NCBI RefSeq assembly: GCF_032854445.1
Contig: NC_088303.1
Span: 19,477,501 to 19,541,500 of the forward strand
DNA from: Liolophura sinensis
Taxonomy: Eukaryota > Mollusca > Polyplacophora > Chitonida > Chitonidae
DNA length: 64,000 nt
Direction: 5' to 3'
The notes under the pieces were generated by a model that ran no database searches, had not been told where the DNA came from, and worked only from the letters and a program-made list of their open reading frames with translations. Both the position numbers and the translations under genes were made by a program. How positions within the stretch are numbered: the stretch's first letter is position 1; each line of letters begins with the position of its first letter. Positions 24,421 through 36,799 of this stretch are shown here, one piece after another.

Positions 24421-27109
24421 TTATTTTGTTGTTTGTTCACTTTGTTTTTTTGGTTGGGTGCTGATTGCAAGTAAGGTATAATTTCATAGGTCAACAAAAG
24501 TGTATGTAAAAATAGTTACACAACATTGATTTATGAACTTTTGTGAAACTAAGTATTGGCAAAGGGACACACGTTTCATGATCTGGTTTTTGGACCTTTA
24601 TGTGCTGTATCTGAGTACAAAAGGCTGTTTCATCAAACTTCAAGGAGATAATCTTTGATTGCCATCAGTCTTCGCATGCAGCTTTGTATATTTTCTTAAT
24701 TCTTCCATGATTTGTGATTGGCCTTGCGATTATTTACAGTTAAGTTTTGGTGACAACTGGTATACTAATGTCTGTTTTGATGCCTGGATTGAACACAAAT
24801 TCCTTATGAGTGATGGGAGTGTCACCATTATTGTGAAATGTGAGGCTACTTCCTGCTAGAAGAGAATATTTGTTAAGGACTTTAGGCAATAATACATCTT
24901 TTTTTTTCAAGACATCTTCAAGACTTTTTGTACTGCTGATAATTATTTTACATTGTTCTGTGGTACATTTATCCTTGTCATGTTAAGGTTTAATCTAAAG
25001 TGGGATTTTTTTCTTCAAATTTTGAGCCAAAAGTGACATTTTTTAGGTGGTGTCAGGTATATTTCACACAGCTTCATAACATACTGCTCACAAGTCTGGA
25101 ACAAGAAATTTCTCTGATTAAAGCTCACATCTCAGCAAAAAAAAGTCTCCAGTTTCATGTAATCCGGCAAATTCTGCCAGAGTCAAGAGAAATATTGATA
25201 TCTGTCTATACCCAGATAGTAATATGCTGTGGGAGGATAGGTGCCAAATTGTGTTTTTTCTTCTAATTTAGTTTCACAGATTTTATATTATGATTTGTTG
25301 CTGAATATTTAATTAAAAGATGACCTGCTTGCAGAAAGTTAAAATTTATCCTTGCATGTCTGTTACCGTATGGTACCACTTTGTCTAAGTTTTTGGATCA
25401 GACGGTCATTGTGACCTTCAGAAGCAATTGGCGTGTGGGATGATACATCTGTGTTTCCTCGTTTAACCTTTTTGTGTTAATTCAGGTGTTGGTGACAATA
25501 TTTGCGCCAGCGCCAATCAGTTTTTTGCCTGGCCCATCAAAGAGAATATTTGTCTAGAAGAATAGTGTTGTGTAAGCAGTAATGGAAACCAGATTTGACA
25601 ACTTTAATCTGGCAAAGATAAGACATCTTCAATTATCAGTTATCAGAGTCCAAATCACCAACTTCACCTTAAAAAACTGACAGAGGCGTCACCTGTTTTT
25701 ATCACCTGATCTATGAATTCTGTGGATAAATGGTAGTTGAGTTTTGGGAAATTGAGACATTTGCAGAGCAGTATATATTGTCACAGGAGGATGCTCAGTC
25801 CCTTTGTCCAGTAATTGTATCTCATAAAAGCCAGGAAAATCCTCTGCTTTTTGTAATATATAGCCTTGGATCACAACCCAGACACTTGCAGACTGTGAAA
25901 ATGACTGGTTCGTGAAGGCCTGTAAAAAAGATCTGTATGTATGTAAAGGCTTTAGCTGTCAGCTCAGTTTAGAAAAAAACTTAAGAGATGTTTAAATTAT
26001 GGCTTCTTGGCATTTTTTGTCTGTCCTTCTTTATATCCATGCATTCCCTTTTATGTTAGCCTGCACACACAATGCAGCTTCTGACAGTGTCTCTGTTTGA
26101 GACATGCAACAGTGAAGACATTCAACAGTGTCTGGCTGTGATAATGACCAGGTGGCTAATAGTTACATGTATAGCTTGTGGCAATTTCTGTGTGGCTTGA
26201 ATAACTGGGTTTACTCATATAGTTGTCATAGATACATCAGTCTGAGAGTGAAATCATTCAGGGGTGCTTATGATACTGTTCAGGGCTGCCTACAGATATA
26301 GCTTGTGGCAGCTTGTGTGGCTGATAACTGTTTTGACACAGATAGTCACATTGGTCTTAGAGAGAAATTATTCAGCAGCCCCTGGTTGTCTTCAGATATT
26401 GTGCATGATAGATTAATTTTTTGGAAGCTCTCCTTTGACAATCTTTACTGTTTGATAGTATTTTAATTACACCATCTGGTCGTAAACAGTCTTGCATTTT
26501 GTGACAGCATGATGCAGTAGCCTGCCTGTTGTCCTTTCTTGGATTTCCAAGACTTAACCACAGACATGTACATTAAGGACATGCATTGGCATCTTAGCTT
26601 GGCTAGGTGAAGTGTAATGCTTGTATCAGTTGTTTGGTATCTGCATTTCATCTAGTTAATTAGTGGAAAATGAAATTATTGAGTGAAAATCGTGCACCTT
26701 TCCCTCATGAACGACAATCTGTGTCTTGGGTGATAGTTTGTCAGTGGCTGGCCGCTGCTGTTTCCGCCATGGGATGAAAATTCACTCAGTCAGATAACTG
26801 CTCCAACATTTCTGTTTCAATAAAACAAAAGTGTTTATCATTGAAATATTTTAACAAAATCATGAAAGAATTAAGAAAAAGTGTTGAAAAGTTTAGCATA
26901 TATGTACAGTTTTCTGGTTTGGTAGAGAAAAGTTCTCTATAGTCAAAAGAGTTAACCAGTGCATGTGGATTAATTGTGAATTGCTCCAACAACGAAAGTG
27001 TCAACCATATTTTAACAGTGAAAGGTTCTCTTCAGTCCAAAGTTGTAACCAGTGATAAAATAGATGTGGTTTCATTTTTTGCTGCTATCACATCTCCGAA
27101 ATGTGTAAA

Positions 27110-27180
27110 AAGGAGAAGTTGTTTACTAAGGAGAAGTTGTTTACTAAGGAGAAGTTGTTTACTAAGGAGAATTTGTTGTT
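27110..27180 (+). repeat. 18-bp tandem repeat, 3-4 copies, near an acceptor
   Basis: Unit AAGGAGAAGTTGTTTACT repeated exactly three times, then a partial copy. It ends about 50 bp before the acceptor at 27232. Confidence 0.95.
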
Positions 27181-27232
27181 ATAGCATGAATGACTAGTCC
27201 AGGGGCTAACTGGCTGGTGTGCTTTCTGTCAG

Positions 27233-27363
27233 GTCTAGCCACTTTGCTGTGTTACCTGGAGCTGAGGGCAGACAGGATCATTCAGAACATGCCCCCTGTG
27301 TATGCCACATGTAAGCTGCAGTGCTATGGAGGACCCCTTCAGCTAGAGGCTGTGGCCAAGAAG
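27233..27363 (+). CDS. RECQL4: RECQL4 exon 4 in window (winged-helix-like part)
   Basis: Two bases completing a Gly codon, then 43 codons, ending in phase 0 at donor GTGAGT; acceptor TTCTGTCAG. The peptide contains LATLLCYLELRADRII and CKLQCYGGPLQLEAVAKK. The TLLCYLEL motif and the C-x-x-x-C-x-G-G-P-x-Q-L spacing match the vertebrate RECQL4 C-terminal region, where this part packs as a helical, winged-helix-like segment after the zinc site. Frame continuity with both neighbours is exact. Confidence 0.95.
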
Positions 27364-27578
27364 GTGAGTCTGACGCAATACCGATACTTATTGTTGACAC
27401 CATGTATCACATTGTATTTATACTAGACTGTAGTGCTAATTATTTTGTACTTAGTTCAAAAAGTAAAACAAAAGGCTTAGGTAGACCATCAGTTCTATTT
27501 CTGATAACTTTGCCTTACCACTCCATTGTCTGTTGAGCATTATGCTTGTTTTTCTTTCACCAAAGTTTATCGTTGACA

Positions 27579-28436
27579 CCTTCTGTTGGTAGTCCTCTCC
27601 ATGTGTTGCTAGTTCTTTCCATCTGTTGTTGTACTGGCCCTGATAGCTCAGTTGATAGAGCGTCCACTTCGGGAGACGGCCGATCCAGGGTCATTCCTGG
27701 GTCAGGTCACACCTAGATCTTAAAAAGAGGAAGTTGTGACTTCCTTGCTTGGCGTTTGACATAAAATGGATGGTGCAACAACTGGTTGACCTGTATAAGT
27801 ATGATGGCTCAGGCAGGGAGGCTTACTTGCCTTCAGTAAGTCGTCTCAGTGAAGTAGCACTAGATAAAAAAGCCTTGGAAATCTGTCCTGCAACAAGGAG
27901 GCAGATTACATGCACTCTAAGGACTCCTTCATCATCATATGACTGAAAAGTTGTTAAGTATGATCTTAAACCCCAAGCACTCATTCACTCACTCCATCTG
28001 TTCCATCTGCTAGTCCATTCCATCTGTTGCTGATAGCTTCCATCTGTCGTTAATCCCTTCCATTTGTGGCTAGTCCTTTTCATCTGTTGCTAGCCCCCTC
28101 CATCAACAGATGTAGCCCTGCTAGCCCTGGACCTCTGTTGCTAGTCACCTCCATCTGTTGCTAGTTCTCTCCATCTGTTGATAGCCATCTCCATGTGTTG
28201 CCAGTCCCCTGCATCTGTTGCTAGTCCCCTCCATCTGTTGCTAATCCCCTCTATTTGTCGCTACTCCTCTCCATCTGTTGCTTGTCCTCTCCATCTTTTG
28301 CTTGCCTTCTCCATCTGTTGCTGGTCATCTCCATCTGTTGCTTGTCCTCTCCATCTGTTGCTAGTCCATTTGACCTGTTGCTAGTCCCTTTGACCTGTTG
28401 CTAGTCTCCTCCATCTGTTGCTAGTCCCTTTCAGAC
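27579..28436 (+). repeat. 20-bp minisatellite split by a SINE insertion
   Basis: The unit is CCATCTGTTGCTAGTCCCCT, with variants. A few copies lie at 27579-27634 and roughly 22 at 27994-28436. The two blocks are separated by a complete SINE family 2 element. Low-complexity Ser/Cys/Leu open frames here are artefacts. Confidence 0.92.
27635..27993 (+). repeat. Complete SINE family 2 inserted in the minisatellite
   Basis: The tRNA-like head CTGATAGCTCAGTTGATAGA has box A, and a GGCCGATCCAGGG box B-like site follows. The body holds a GAGGAAGTTGTGACTTCC hairpin block and CTTACTTGCCTTCAGTAAGT. It ends GACTGAAAAGTTGTTAAGTA ... TTAAACCCCAAGCACTCATT. The head resembles tRNA but the element is far longer than a tRNA gene. 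Confidence 0.92.
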
Positions 28437-30019
28437 TTTGACGTACCTGTGGCCTATTCTGAAAGCTCACACTGGTAGAGGACTTGTATTTGCTTTTACA
28501 ATAGTTCCAAAATGTTTGTTTATAGTAGATTATGGTGCTAGTTATCTACTTGGTTTTAATTAAAAGAAAACACAAAGGTAAATGACTGTCAGTTTGCATG
28601 TAGAAAATTTTGTAATTGTCTACTCATGCATGCAATCAAACTCGCTCAGAATTAAACATGGTGTTGAAAAAAGAGCTTTTGATATCATTGGAGGCCAGTA
28701 TTGAAGTCCAACTTAAAAATTAAAAAATTTAGTCAAGGTAATTTAAAGTGTAATTTTTAATAGTCTTTCTGTAGATACAAGCGTTAATATTTTTTTCATT
28801 TTCCTTCACTTTAAAATTTAGAATTTTTCATCCACGGTAATATATACATGTACCATGGCTACAGAAGTGTTTTTACATTATGTATACTTCATTTTCTGAA
28901 GTATGACATATAGTGTTCAGTTATATGAATGTAAGGTAGACTTGGCTTTATCTGTTTACTTGTTAAGTTGAACTACTGTCCTAATTTTAGTCTGTTGCTC
29001 AAAACAGTCTTGGTTTACTTTGTATTTTTGCTCTTTGTTTTTTGCAGTTATGCTAAATCCTTTACACAAGTAATTCTGTTACACAGCAGACCTTTACTGT
29101 CTAGTGGAGGAATGAAAATCTAAGATGAATTAGCAGCTGTTCATAAAATAACTGAACAGTTACATATAAAGCCTCTGCTGACAAATGGGCCAGAAGGATA
29201 TTTTCAGTTATCTGCTTGTTGCAATTAAACATAAATCTTTTCTGTTGTGGTGCACGAGATGCGTAGGTTTACACTGTGTTTAACCCTAAGTCCTTCGTGT
29301 AACAATGTATGACATTTCCTTAGCCATGTCAATTTTGTAGTTGTAGTTGTAGGGTGAGGGTGAGGAGAGGGCTGGTTGATTGATGGGGGGAGATAATGTT
29401 TAGGATTGGCTTATTACCCATTAGGCTGTCAATTTTCTCATGGACTTTATTAATGTAGTTAATTTTCCTCAATGTAGTTAATATTTCTTGTACCAGAGAA
29501 CATCTGAGGGATTGTCGTTTCCCTGGAATCCCACAAATCTATAAATAATGTGTATTATGAAGAGATTGAATCCTGGTAGCATCTCTGGAATATATCGCTG
29601 TAATGTCGTATAATGCTTGACCACTGCAGTCGCATAGTTCTAGCTGCATCTAAATCAATAAACTACCCACAGCAGAAGGACAGCAAGTATAAAATGTTTA
29701 TGTACTGGTATTTAAAGGAAAAGTCAACAGATAAGGGGCTTGATATAACCCAATTAAGAAAAGGCCAATCTATCCTCTAAAAAATGAAGCAATTTTCCGA
29801 AGATTAGATGAGGCGTTTAGATTTATTGAAGACCACAATCGCATGGTGTTCTTGTCACAGTTGATCAGACCTGACCAAGGATGTCAAAGGTTAGAAACAT
29901 ATTCTTACATTAAGAAGTTTGTCAGCGAAGCATTTTGGTTTACACCAAATATTCTGATGTTCATAAACCTGACCATAGTCATAAATAAATAAATAATTTG
30001 TGTAAGTCTATATTCCTTT

Positions 30020-30241
30020 GATTTATTTGTTTATTTATTTGATTATTGTTTTATGCTGTACTCAGGACTGTTTCGCTCATGTAGCGGCAGTCAGCATTTT
30101 GATGGGAGGAAAGTCCGGGGTGTTTGTTGACAGGCCTTCTCAGGTGTGGCTGGAGAGGAACCCTAAATGAGCTGGACTTGAACACACAGTAATCGGTCAT
30201 TGTGCCAGGCTGGAGTGCTAACCACCGCAGCCAGAGGGGCC
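30020..30241 (-). repeat. Diverged full-length SINE family 1, minus strand
   Basis: Begins ATTTGTTTATTTATTTGATT, includes GATGGGAGGAAAGTCCGGGG and AGCTGGACTTGAACACACAG (box B reversed), and ends GCAGCCAGAGGGGCCCC, the complement of the GGGGCCTCCGTGGC head. Confidence 0.85.
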
Positions 30242-32264
30242 CCAAATTCCTTCAAATTGCAAACTCTTGATATTTAGGCCAGTGCACTGTGGGTATACAT
30301 GGCAACAATATTACTAGTTGTAAGCCATTATGATACAGTGTAGCTGGCTGGCTGGCTGACTTGGATTGACTTGGGACTGATCGTAGGAAAAGACTACCAG
30401 CTGACTACAGTGATTATAAAACAATACCTACACTTGATAATGTGGTAGATAAACATTCATGAGAATGAACATGGTTTTTTTGCACTACCCAATCTCTATT
30501 CTGGAAATATTTTTACTCTCCTCTCAGCTTCCGTCGTCCAGAGGGTAACTACATAATGGTATGGATGACCCCATTGTGATGATGCCCTAATTTGTTCGCA
30601 ATATAGCAGGTTTACCAACTGACAGTGGCTGCCCTGGCCATGCTGAAGGAAGATTCTTACATTTCACCCTGTGACCATTTCTTGTCATTTCCATGGTAAT
30701 ATCCTGAAATGAACACGAGGCCGATATTGGATTAGACAAAGGTTGTGTTTTGGATGGCGTGATGAAAAGAATTTGGGCTAAATAAAGATGCTGACTGTTT
30801 AACAAAAGCAGCAACGTGGCTTTGTAATTCAGTGGTTTTGTGCGCTTTTACACCGTTCTTTTACTCCATGGTCAATTCATAAATGCAAATCCAGGATAGT
30901 CTAAAGTATCAAATAAATGAAAAACATAAAAGAAGGAAAGATTACCATATACATTTCTAACACCCTCAATCCTGTTTGCATTTGGATATAAAATAGAAAT
31001 GCCTTGATTGCAGTACAGCATTATTAAAAACATGAATGAAATAATTTAGGTAAATGACAGCCAATATGTCTCAACCCCCAAACTGGACAATTCTACCATC
31101 ATGTGATATTCTTCTGTTGAAGTCAGATATGCTTTAGCTTTATGTATTATATTATATTTTATTATTATCATTATTTAATAATAATACTATTTATTTGACA
31201 ATTTCCGAGTCGAGGAATCTGAAATTGTATAGTAACATTGTTGTGACAGCAGTGCTTTTCCCATTGTAATTATTTCATATCATGGAGACTACCTTAAATC
31301 TTCAAAAAATTTGACCAGCAAAGTATTAGATTTATCTTGAAAATATAATACTTAAGTTTTTGAAGACTGAAATGTTTTCGTCAGGCAAGGGCACAAGTGA
31401 ACTTCACAAAAATTACCAAATAACCTGTCCATATCAGATAACATTCCTCAAATATGCTAAAAATGTATATTATGTTGAGAGTCGAATTTGTCGAGGGTTT
31501 AGGATTGGTAACTGAGAAAACATCATCGCTGCCGTATCAGCCGTTAGACATCAGTATTAATAAAGGTAGCTCTAAAGCTGTGGGATTGTCACTGTCTGCC
31601 CTGGTTCTTTCATCCTCGTGTTATTTTTCGCCCTTTGGAGTAGTTCTGCTGATGTGCTGGTCAACATGCTGGGATTTCACCACAGACAGACAATTACACT
31701 GTCTTAGATGCCCATATTGTCATCAGGATGGCTTGAATAACGTGCTTAAGGCAAAAATACAACACTACAGAGATTATTACTTTATCTTCAAACTCAGTGT
31801 TTAGTACATGAAACCATATTCTTGTGGTCTACGGGGTCTTGTGCTTGATGTAGTAGTCTGATATTTTAGGAGAGGTTGTCAAATTTTAAAGACAGTGGAG
31901 CTGAATCACATTATTGTGAAAGTCAGATTAGAGTCTTAGCCATCCAATCAGTATCAAGACATACATCAGGCCAGCTGTTCTAGGTTTATCTCTCTGTCAC
32001 CAGATGTGATAATAGAGGCTAATTTAATTAACTTGCACATTATTGGGAATTTTTCTGAATTTTCTCTTTTTGTAGCCTGTAATATAGTTGTTACTTTAAA
32101 GTATATACATGTATGTAGTATGGGTGGGAGTGGGGTTGGTAGTGTTTAAGGGAACAGGTGGCTAATTGCGCCTGGCAACCAGACAAGGCTTATGGACCAT
32201 GAAGTGGCGAAACATTGTCGATTGAAGGTAATGGCTATTGTCAGGATCCACGTTGGCAATATTT

Positions 32265-32440
32265 CAGCCGCACTGCTTTGAGAAACACTGTTGAACTTAT
32301 ACATGGAAGTTCTGTCTGCAACCTGTGGATGGTAGTGGGTTTCGCCAGGCTCCTCGTGCTATAATTATCACCAATGGTGCAGTAGTGAAATATTAAAACT
32401 GGCGTAAAGGCACCAATCAAAGAAATAAACAAACAAATAA
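32265..32440 (+). repeat. Diverged SINE family 1, 5'-truncated
   Basis: TCTGTCTGCAACCTGTGGAT, GTAGTGAAATATTAAAACTG and GGCACCAATCAAAGAAATAA mark the body and tail in order. Confidence 0.8.
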
Positions 32441-32605
32441 ATGAGATACATGATGTTCACTTTTTCTTTACGTTTTGATAAGTTAATTAAGTACTAGCTC
32501 ATTAAAGTTAATTTGTAAAGTCATTGTTCAGATTACATGGATGAACATTTTTGGTATTTGTTTTTAATAGTTGTTTTAATATCTTTTTTCTTTCTGTTTT
32601 ACCAG

Positions 32606-32774
32606 TGTCCCCCTGTTGCTGTGACAATAGCCAGACTTAAAAAAGATGGAAACTTTGATAAAAAGAGAAAAGACTTGGATTTCAATGTGACAGAGGTTGC
32701 TGATAGCATGGGATGGGACTCGGGACCAGTCAAACGGGAGCTAAAATTGCTTCAGTGGGACTTCAGTAGTACAG
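32606..32774 (+). CDS. RECQL4: RECQL4 exon 5 in window; source of the downstream ~94-bp array
   Basis: Fifty-six codons plus one base, between acceptor TTTTACCAG and donor GTAATG. It starts CPPVAVTIARLKKDG and ends with VADSMGWDSGPVKRELKLLQ followed by WDFSST. The D-S-M-G-W motif and the L-x-x-L-Q-W-D motif are strongly conserved in RECQL4. The final G joins GG of the next exon (Gly). The last ~78 bp of this exon, its donor and ~25 bp of intron are the template of a ~2.8-kb tandem array immediately downstream. Only this first copy keeps the reading frame: later copies lack about 4 bp in the region encoding SMGW. Confidence 0.96.
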
Positions 32775-35700
32775 GTAATGTGTATATAAGTGTGACAATG
32801 GGCTGATGAGGTAGAACTCAGGAGCAGTCAAGCAAGAAATCAAGTTTGCAGCAGTGGGACTTTAGTAGTACAGGTAAAGTGTAAGTTTGACAGTTGGCTG
32901 ATGAAGTGGGACTTGAGGACCGTCAAACAGGAACTCAAGTTGCTGCAGTGGAACTATTAGTAGTACAGATAATGTGTAAGTGTGACAGTTGGCTGATAGG
33001 GTGGGACTCGGGACCCATCAAACAGGAACTCAAGTTGCTGTAGTGGGACTTTTAGTAGTACAGGTAATGTGTAAGTGTGACAGTTTGCTGATAGGGTGAG
33101 ACTCAGGACCAGTCAAACAAGAACTCAAGTTGCTGCAGTAAGACTTAGTAGTACAGGTAATGTGTAAGTGTGACAGTTGGCTGATAGGGTGAGACTCGGG
33201 ACCAGTCAAACAGGAACTCAAGTTGCTGTAGTGGGACTTTTAGTAGTACAGGTAATGTGTAAGTGTGACAGTTTGCTGATAGGGTGAGACTCGGAACCCA
33301 TCAAACAGGAACTCAAGTTGCTGCAGTGAGACTTCAGTAGTACAGGTAATGTGTAAGTGTGACAGTTTGCTGATAGGGTGGGACTCGGGACCCATCAAAT
33401 GGGAACTCAAGTTGCTGTAGTGGGACTTTTAGTAGTACAGGTAATGTGTAAGTGTGACAGTTTGCTGATAGGGTGAGACTCAGGACCAGTCAAACAAGAA
33501 CTCAAGTTGCTGCAGTGGGACTTAGTAGTACAGGTAATGTGGAAGTGTGACAGTTGGCTGATAGGGTGAGACTCGGGACCAGTCAAACAGGAACTCAAGT
33601 TGCTGTAGTGGAACTTTTAATAGTACAGGTAATGTGTAAGTGTGACAGTTGGCTGATAGGGTGGGACTCGGGACCCATCAAACAGGAACTCAAGTTGATG
33701 TAGTGGAACTTAGTAGTACAGGTAATGTGTAAGTGTGACAGTTTGCTGATAGGGTGAGACTCAGGACCAGTCAAACAAGAACTCAAGTTGCTGCAGTGGG
33801 ACTTAGTAGTACAGGTAATGTGTAAGTGTGACAGTTGGCTGATAGGGTGGGACTCGGGACCCATCAAATGGGAACTCAAGTTGCTGTAGTGGGACTTTTA
33901 GTAGTACAGGTAATGTGTAAGTGTTACAGTTTGCTGATAGGGTGAGACTCAGGACCAGTCAAACAAGAACTCAAGTTGCTGCAGTGGGACTTAGTAGTAC
34001 AGGTAATGTGGAAGTGTGACAGTTGGCTGATAGGGTGAGACTCGGGACCAGTCAAACAGGAACTCAAGTTGCTGTAGTGGAACTTTTAATAGTACAGGTA
34101 ATGTGTAAGTGTGACAGTTGGCTGATAGGGTGGGACTCGGGACCCATCAAACAGGAACTCAAGTTGATGTAGTGGAACTTAGTAGTACAGGTAATGTGTA
34201 AGTGTGACAGTTTGCTGATAGGGTGAGACTCAGGACCAGTCAAACAAGAACTCAAGTTGCTGCAGTGGGACTTAGTAGTACAGGTAATGTGTAAGTGTGA
34301 CAGTTGGCTGATAGGGTGGGACTCGGGACCCATCAAATGGGAACTCAAGTTGCTGTAGTGGGACTTTTAGTAGTACAGGTAATGTGTAAGTGTTACAGTT
34401 TGCTGATAGGGTGAGACTCAGGACCAGTCAAACGGGAACTCAAGTTGCTGCAGTGGGACTTAGTAGTACAGGTAATGTGTAAGTGTGACAGTTGGCTGAT
34501 AAGGTGGGACTCGTGACCCATCAAACGGGAACTCAAGTTGCTGTAGTGGGACTTTTATTAGTACAGGTAATGTGTAAGTGTGACAGTTTGCTGATAGGGT
34601 GAGACTCAGGACCAGTCAAACGGGAATTCAAGTTGCTGCAGTGGGACTTAGTAGTACAGGTAATGTGTAAGTGTGACAGTTTGCTGATAGAGTGAGACTT
34701 GGGACAAGTCAAACAAGAACTCAAGTTGCTGCAGTGAGACTTTAGTAGTACAAGTAATGTGTAAGTTTGACAGTTGGCTGATGAAGTGGGACTTGAGGAC
34801 CGTCAAACAGGAACTCAAGTTGCTGTAGTGGGACTTTTAGTAGTACAGGTAATGTGTAAGTGTGACAGTTTGCTGATAGGGTGAGACTCAGGACCAGTCA
34901 AACAAGAACTCAAGTTGCTGCAGTGGGACTTAGTAGTACAGGTAATGTGTAAGTGTGACAGTTGGCTGATAGGGTGAGACTCGGGACCAGTCAAACAGGA
35001 ACTCAAGTTGCTGCAGTGGGACTTACTAATACAGGTAATGTGTAAGTTTGACAGTTGGCTGATGGAGTGGGACTCGAGACCAGTCAAACAGGAACTCAAG
35101 TTGCTGTAATGGAACTTAGTAGTACAGGTAATGTGTAAGTGTGACAGTTTGCTGATAGGGTGAGACTCGGGACCAGTCAAACAGGAACTCAAGTTGCTGC
35201 AGTGGGACTTACTAATACAGGTAATGTGTAAGTGTGACAGTTGGCTGATGGAGTGGGACTCGAGACCAGTCAAACAGGAACTCAAGTTGCTGTAATGGAA
35301 CTTAGTAGTACAGATAATGTGTAAGTGTGACAGTTGGCTGATAGGGTGAGACTCGGGACCAGTCAAACAGGAACTCAAGTTGCTGCAGTGGGACTTACTA
35401 ATACAGGTAATTTGTAAGTGTGACAGTTGGCTGATGAAGTGGGACTTGAGACCAGTCAAACAGGAACTCAAGTTGCTGTAGTGGAACTTAGTAGTACAGG
35501 TAGTGTGTAAGTGTGACAATTGGCTGATAGGGTGAAACTTGGGACCAGTTAAACAGGAGCTCTCAACTTTTGATATAGCATGGTGCACTGCATCGTGTAG
35601 CTATTTTGTCAGATGGATACTCCAGATACTACAGTGGGATTAGCTGATAAACATGATAGGTGAATGTAAGCCCTTATCTGATCATAACTTAAATACTGAA

Positions 35701-36141
35701 GTGAGACTTTATTAGTCTGATTGACAGGTATAAATATATGGCTCAGTCAGACAGAAACTACATTTGGATTTTATAGATAAATCTATAGAGTGCACCCACC
35801 CTCCCAATTAGCTTTGGGGGTTTGATAGCAGCTTTTGGATTTCCATGGGGTAAAGTGATTTATTTATATACATATTAGGTGATGTCATTACAAACATTTT
35901 AGTAATCAGTAAACAGTAATTAGCAAACATGGTAAATGATGCAATTTTAAATGTATTAGGTGAAGTTTTAAAATGTCAGGTGTTGTTGTTAAAAAACATG
36001 TTAGGTGGTCTTTAATTCTTAACTTCTTAGATGATGTTAATAAAATGTGAACTGATCTTAATTGCATTGTTAACCATTGTTAGATTCAGTAGTGTTTGGT
36101 GATGGTAAAATGACCTGGATTGTGTGCTGATGTTCTCCCAG
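32775..36141 (+). other. RECQL4: RECQL4 intron filled by exon-derived array
   Basis: Donor GTAATG, acceptor CTCCCAG. About 2.76 kb of the 3.37 kb is the ~94-bp array. The rest (35563-36141) is AT-rich with weak AGGTGATGT/AGGTGGTC echoes and no gene. If the first donor were skipped, translation would stop at TGA 32807-32809. Confidence 0.85.
32799..35562 (+). repeat. ~94-bp tandem array derived from a RECQL4 exon tail plus its 5' splice site, about 30 copies
   Basis: Each unit contains CTGATAGGGTGGGACTCGGG, CAGTCAAACAGGAACTCAAG, TTGCTGCAGTGGGACTTAGT and AGTACAGGTAATGTGTAAGT. These correspond to exon positions ~32697-32774 followed by the first ~25 intron bases. Every copy keeps the ACAG/GTAATG-type donor or a close variant. 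Copies lack ~4 bp relative to the exon, so the frame is lost. Ser/His/Cys-rich minus-strand frames over this array are artefacts. Confidence 0.96.
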
Positions 36142-36322
36142 GGGCTCCTGTGAAAAGCGGGGTGATGGTGGAATTCTCAGACCTAGCCTTCCACCTGAGG
36201 TCCCCTGGGGACCTATCTGATGATGAGAGGGACAGAATTCTGGATGAGCTGAATGAAAGAGTGAAGAGACAGGAGAGGACGGAATTACGGCAGCTAAAAC
36301 AGCTTCATACAGCTCTAACAAG
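36142..36322 (+). CDS. RECQL4: RECQL4 exon 6 in window
   Basis: Two bases completing Gly, 59 full codons, and two bases (AG) of a Ser codon finished in the next exon. Acceptor CTCCCAG, donor GTGAGC. The peptide contains SGVMVEFSDLAFHLRSPGDL followed by a charged helix ending LKQLHTALT. The G-V-x-V-E-F-S-x-L-A-F-H-L-R-S-P-G-D-L block is nearly invariant in RECQL4 orthologues, so this is the single strongest piece of evidence for the gene identity. Confidence 0.97.
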
Positions 36323-36799
36323 GTGAGCCTTATGTGGGTAGCCACGTGCGTGTAGGAAAAGGAAGATGATAAAGTAGAACTCACATCAGAGCAAAGATTT
36401 TTGTTGTCCCCCACTGTAAGTGGTAGGACACATGAAAATGCTGTCTGTGTGTCCTGTTGGCCGTCTTGGATTTCATGATCATAACACTGTCCTTGAACAA
36501 GATACCTTGAACAGTTTTCAGCCAAACAAGTTCATACTTACATAGTGACTTTGATTACTATGTGAAGTGTTCTTGATTTTGATCATTCTGTATAATAAAA
36601 TATGGCTGCTTCTCAGTCATCTTTGATTTTCTAGCAATCATATCTTTCTTGAGTGGCAAGTTTAACACATAATGTCTACTGAACTACTTGTTGATTGAAA
36701 TCATCCAGGAGGAGGGTCAAGGTCAAAAACAAAGAAAAAGAATTAATGAAAAGATATGTAAAGCAGATTGCTTACTTTTTGATGATATTCATTTTGCAG
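36323..36799 (+). other. RECQL4: Short RECQL4 intron
   Basis: Donor GTGAGC, acceptor ATTTTGCAG. Unique sequence; nothing recognised. Confidence 0.85.

Larger units (their letters stand above)
23855..27232 (+). other. RECQL4: RECQL4 intron
   Basis: Donor GTAGGT, acceptor CTGTCAG. It holds a 78-bp tandem duplication near the donor, a degraded SINE family 1 copy (24305-24420) and an 18-bp array near the acceptor. No other gene was recognised. Confidence 0.85.
27364..32605 (+). other. RECQL4: RECQL4 intron
   Basis: Donor GTGAGT, acceptor TTTTACCAG. It holds a 20-bp minisatellite interrupted by a SINE (27579-28436) and two SINE family 1 copies. No other gene was recognised. Confidence 0.85.

Noticed and set aside
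27635-27710. tRNA gene at the box A/box B sequence
   Set aside because: It is the head of a SINE: no acceptor-stem pairing at the right spacing, and the sequence continues into a shared SINE body and tail.
32799-35588. Ser/His/Cys-rich minus-strand frames up to 257 codons
   Set aside because: They arise from repetition of the ~94-bp exon-tail unit, read antisense; no start context, splice structure or domain.
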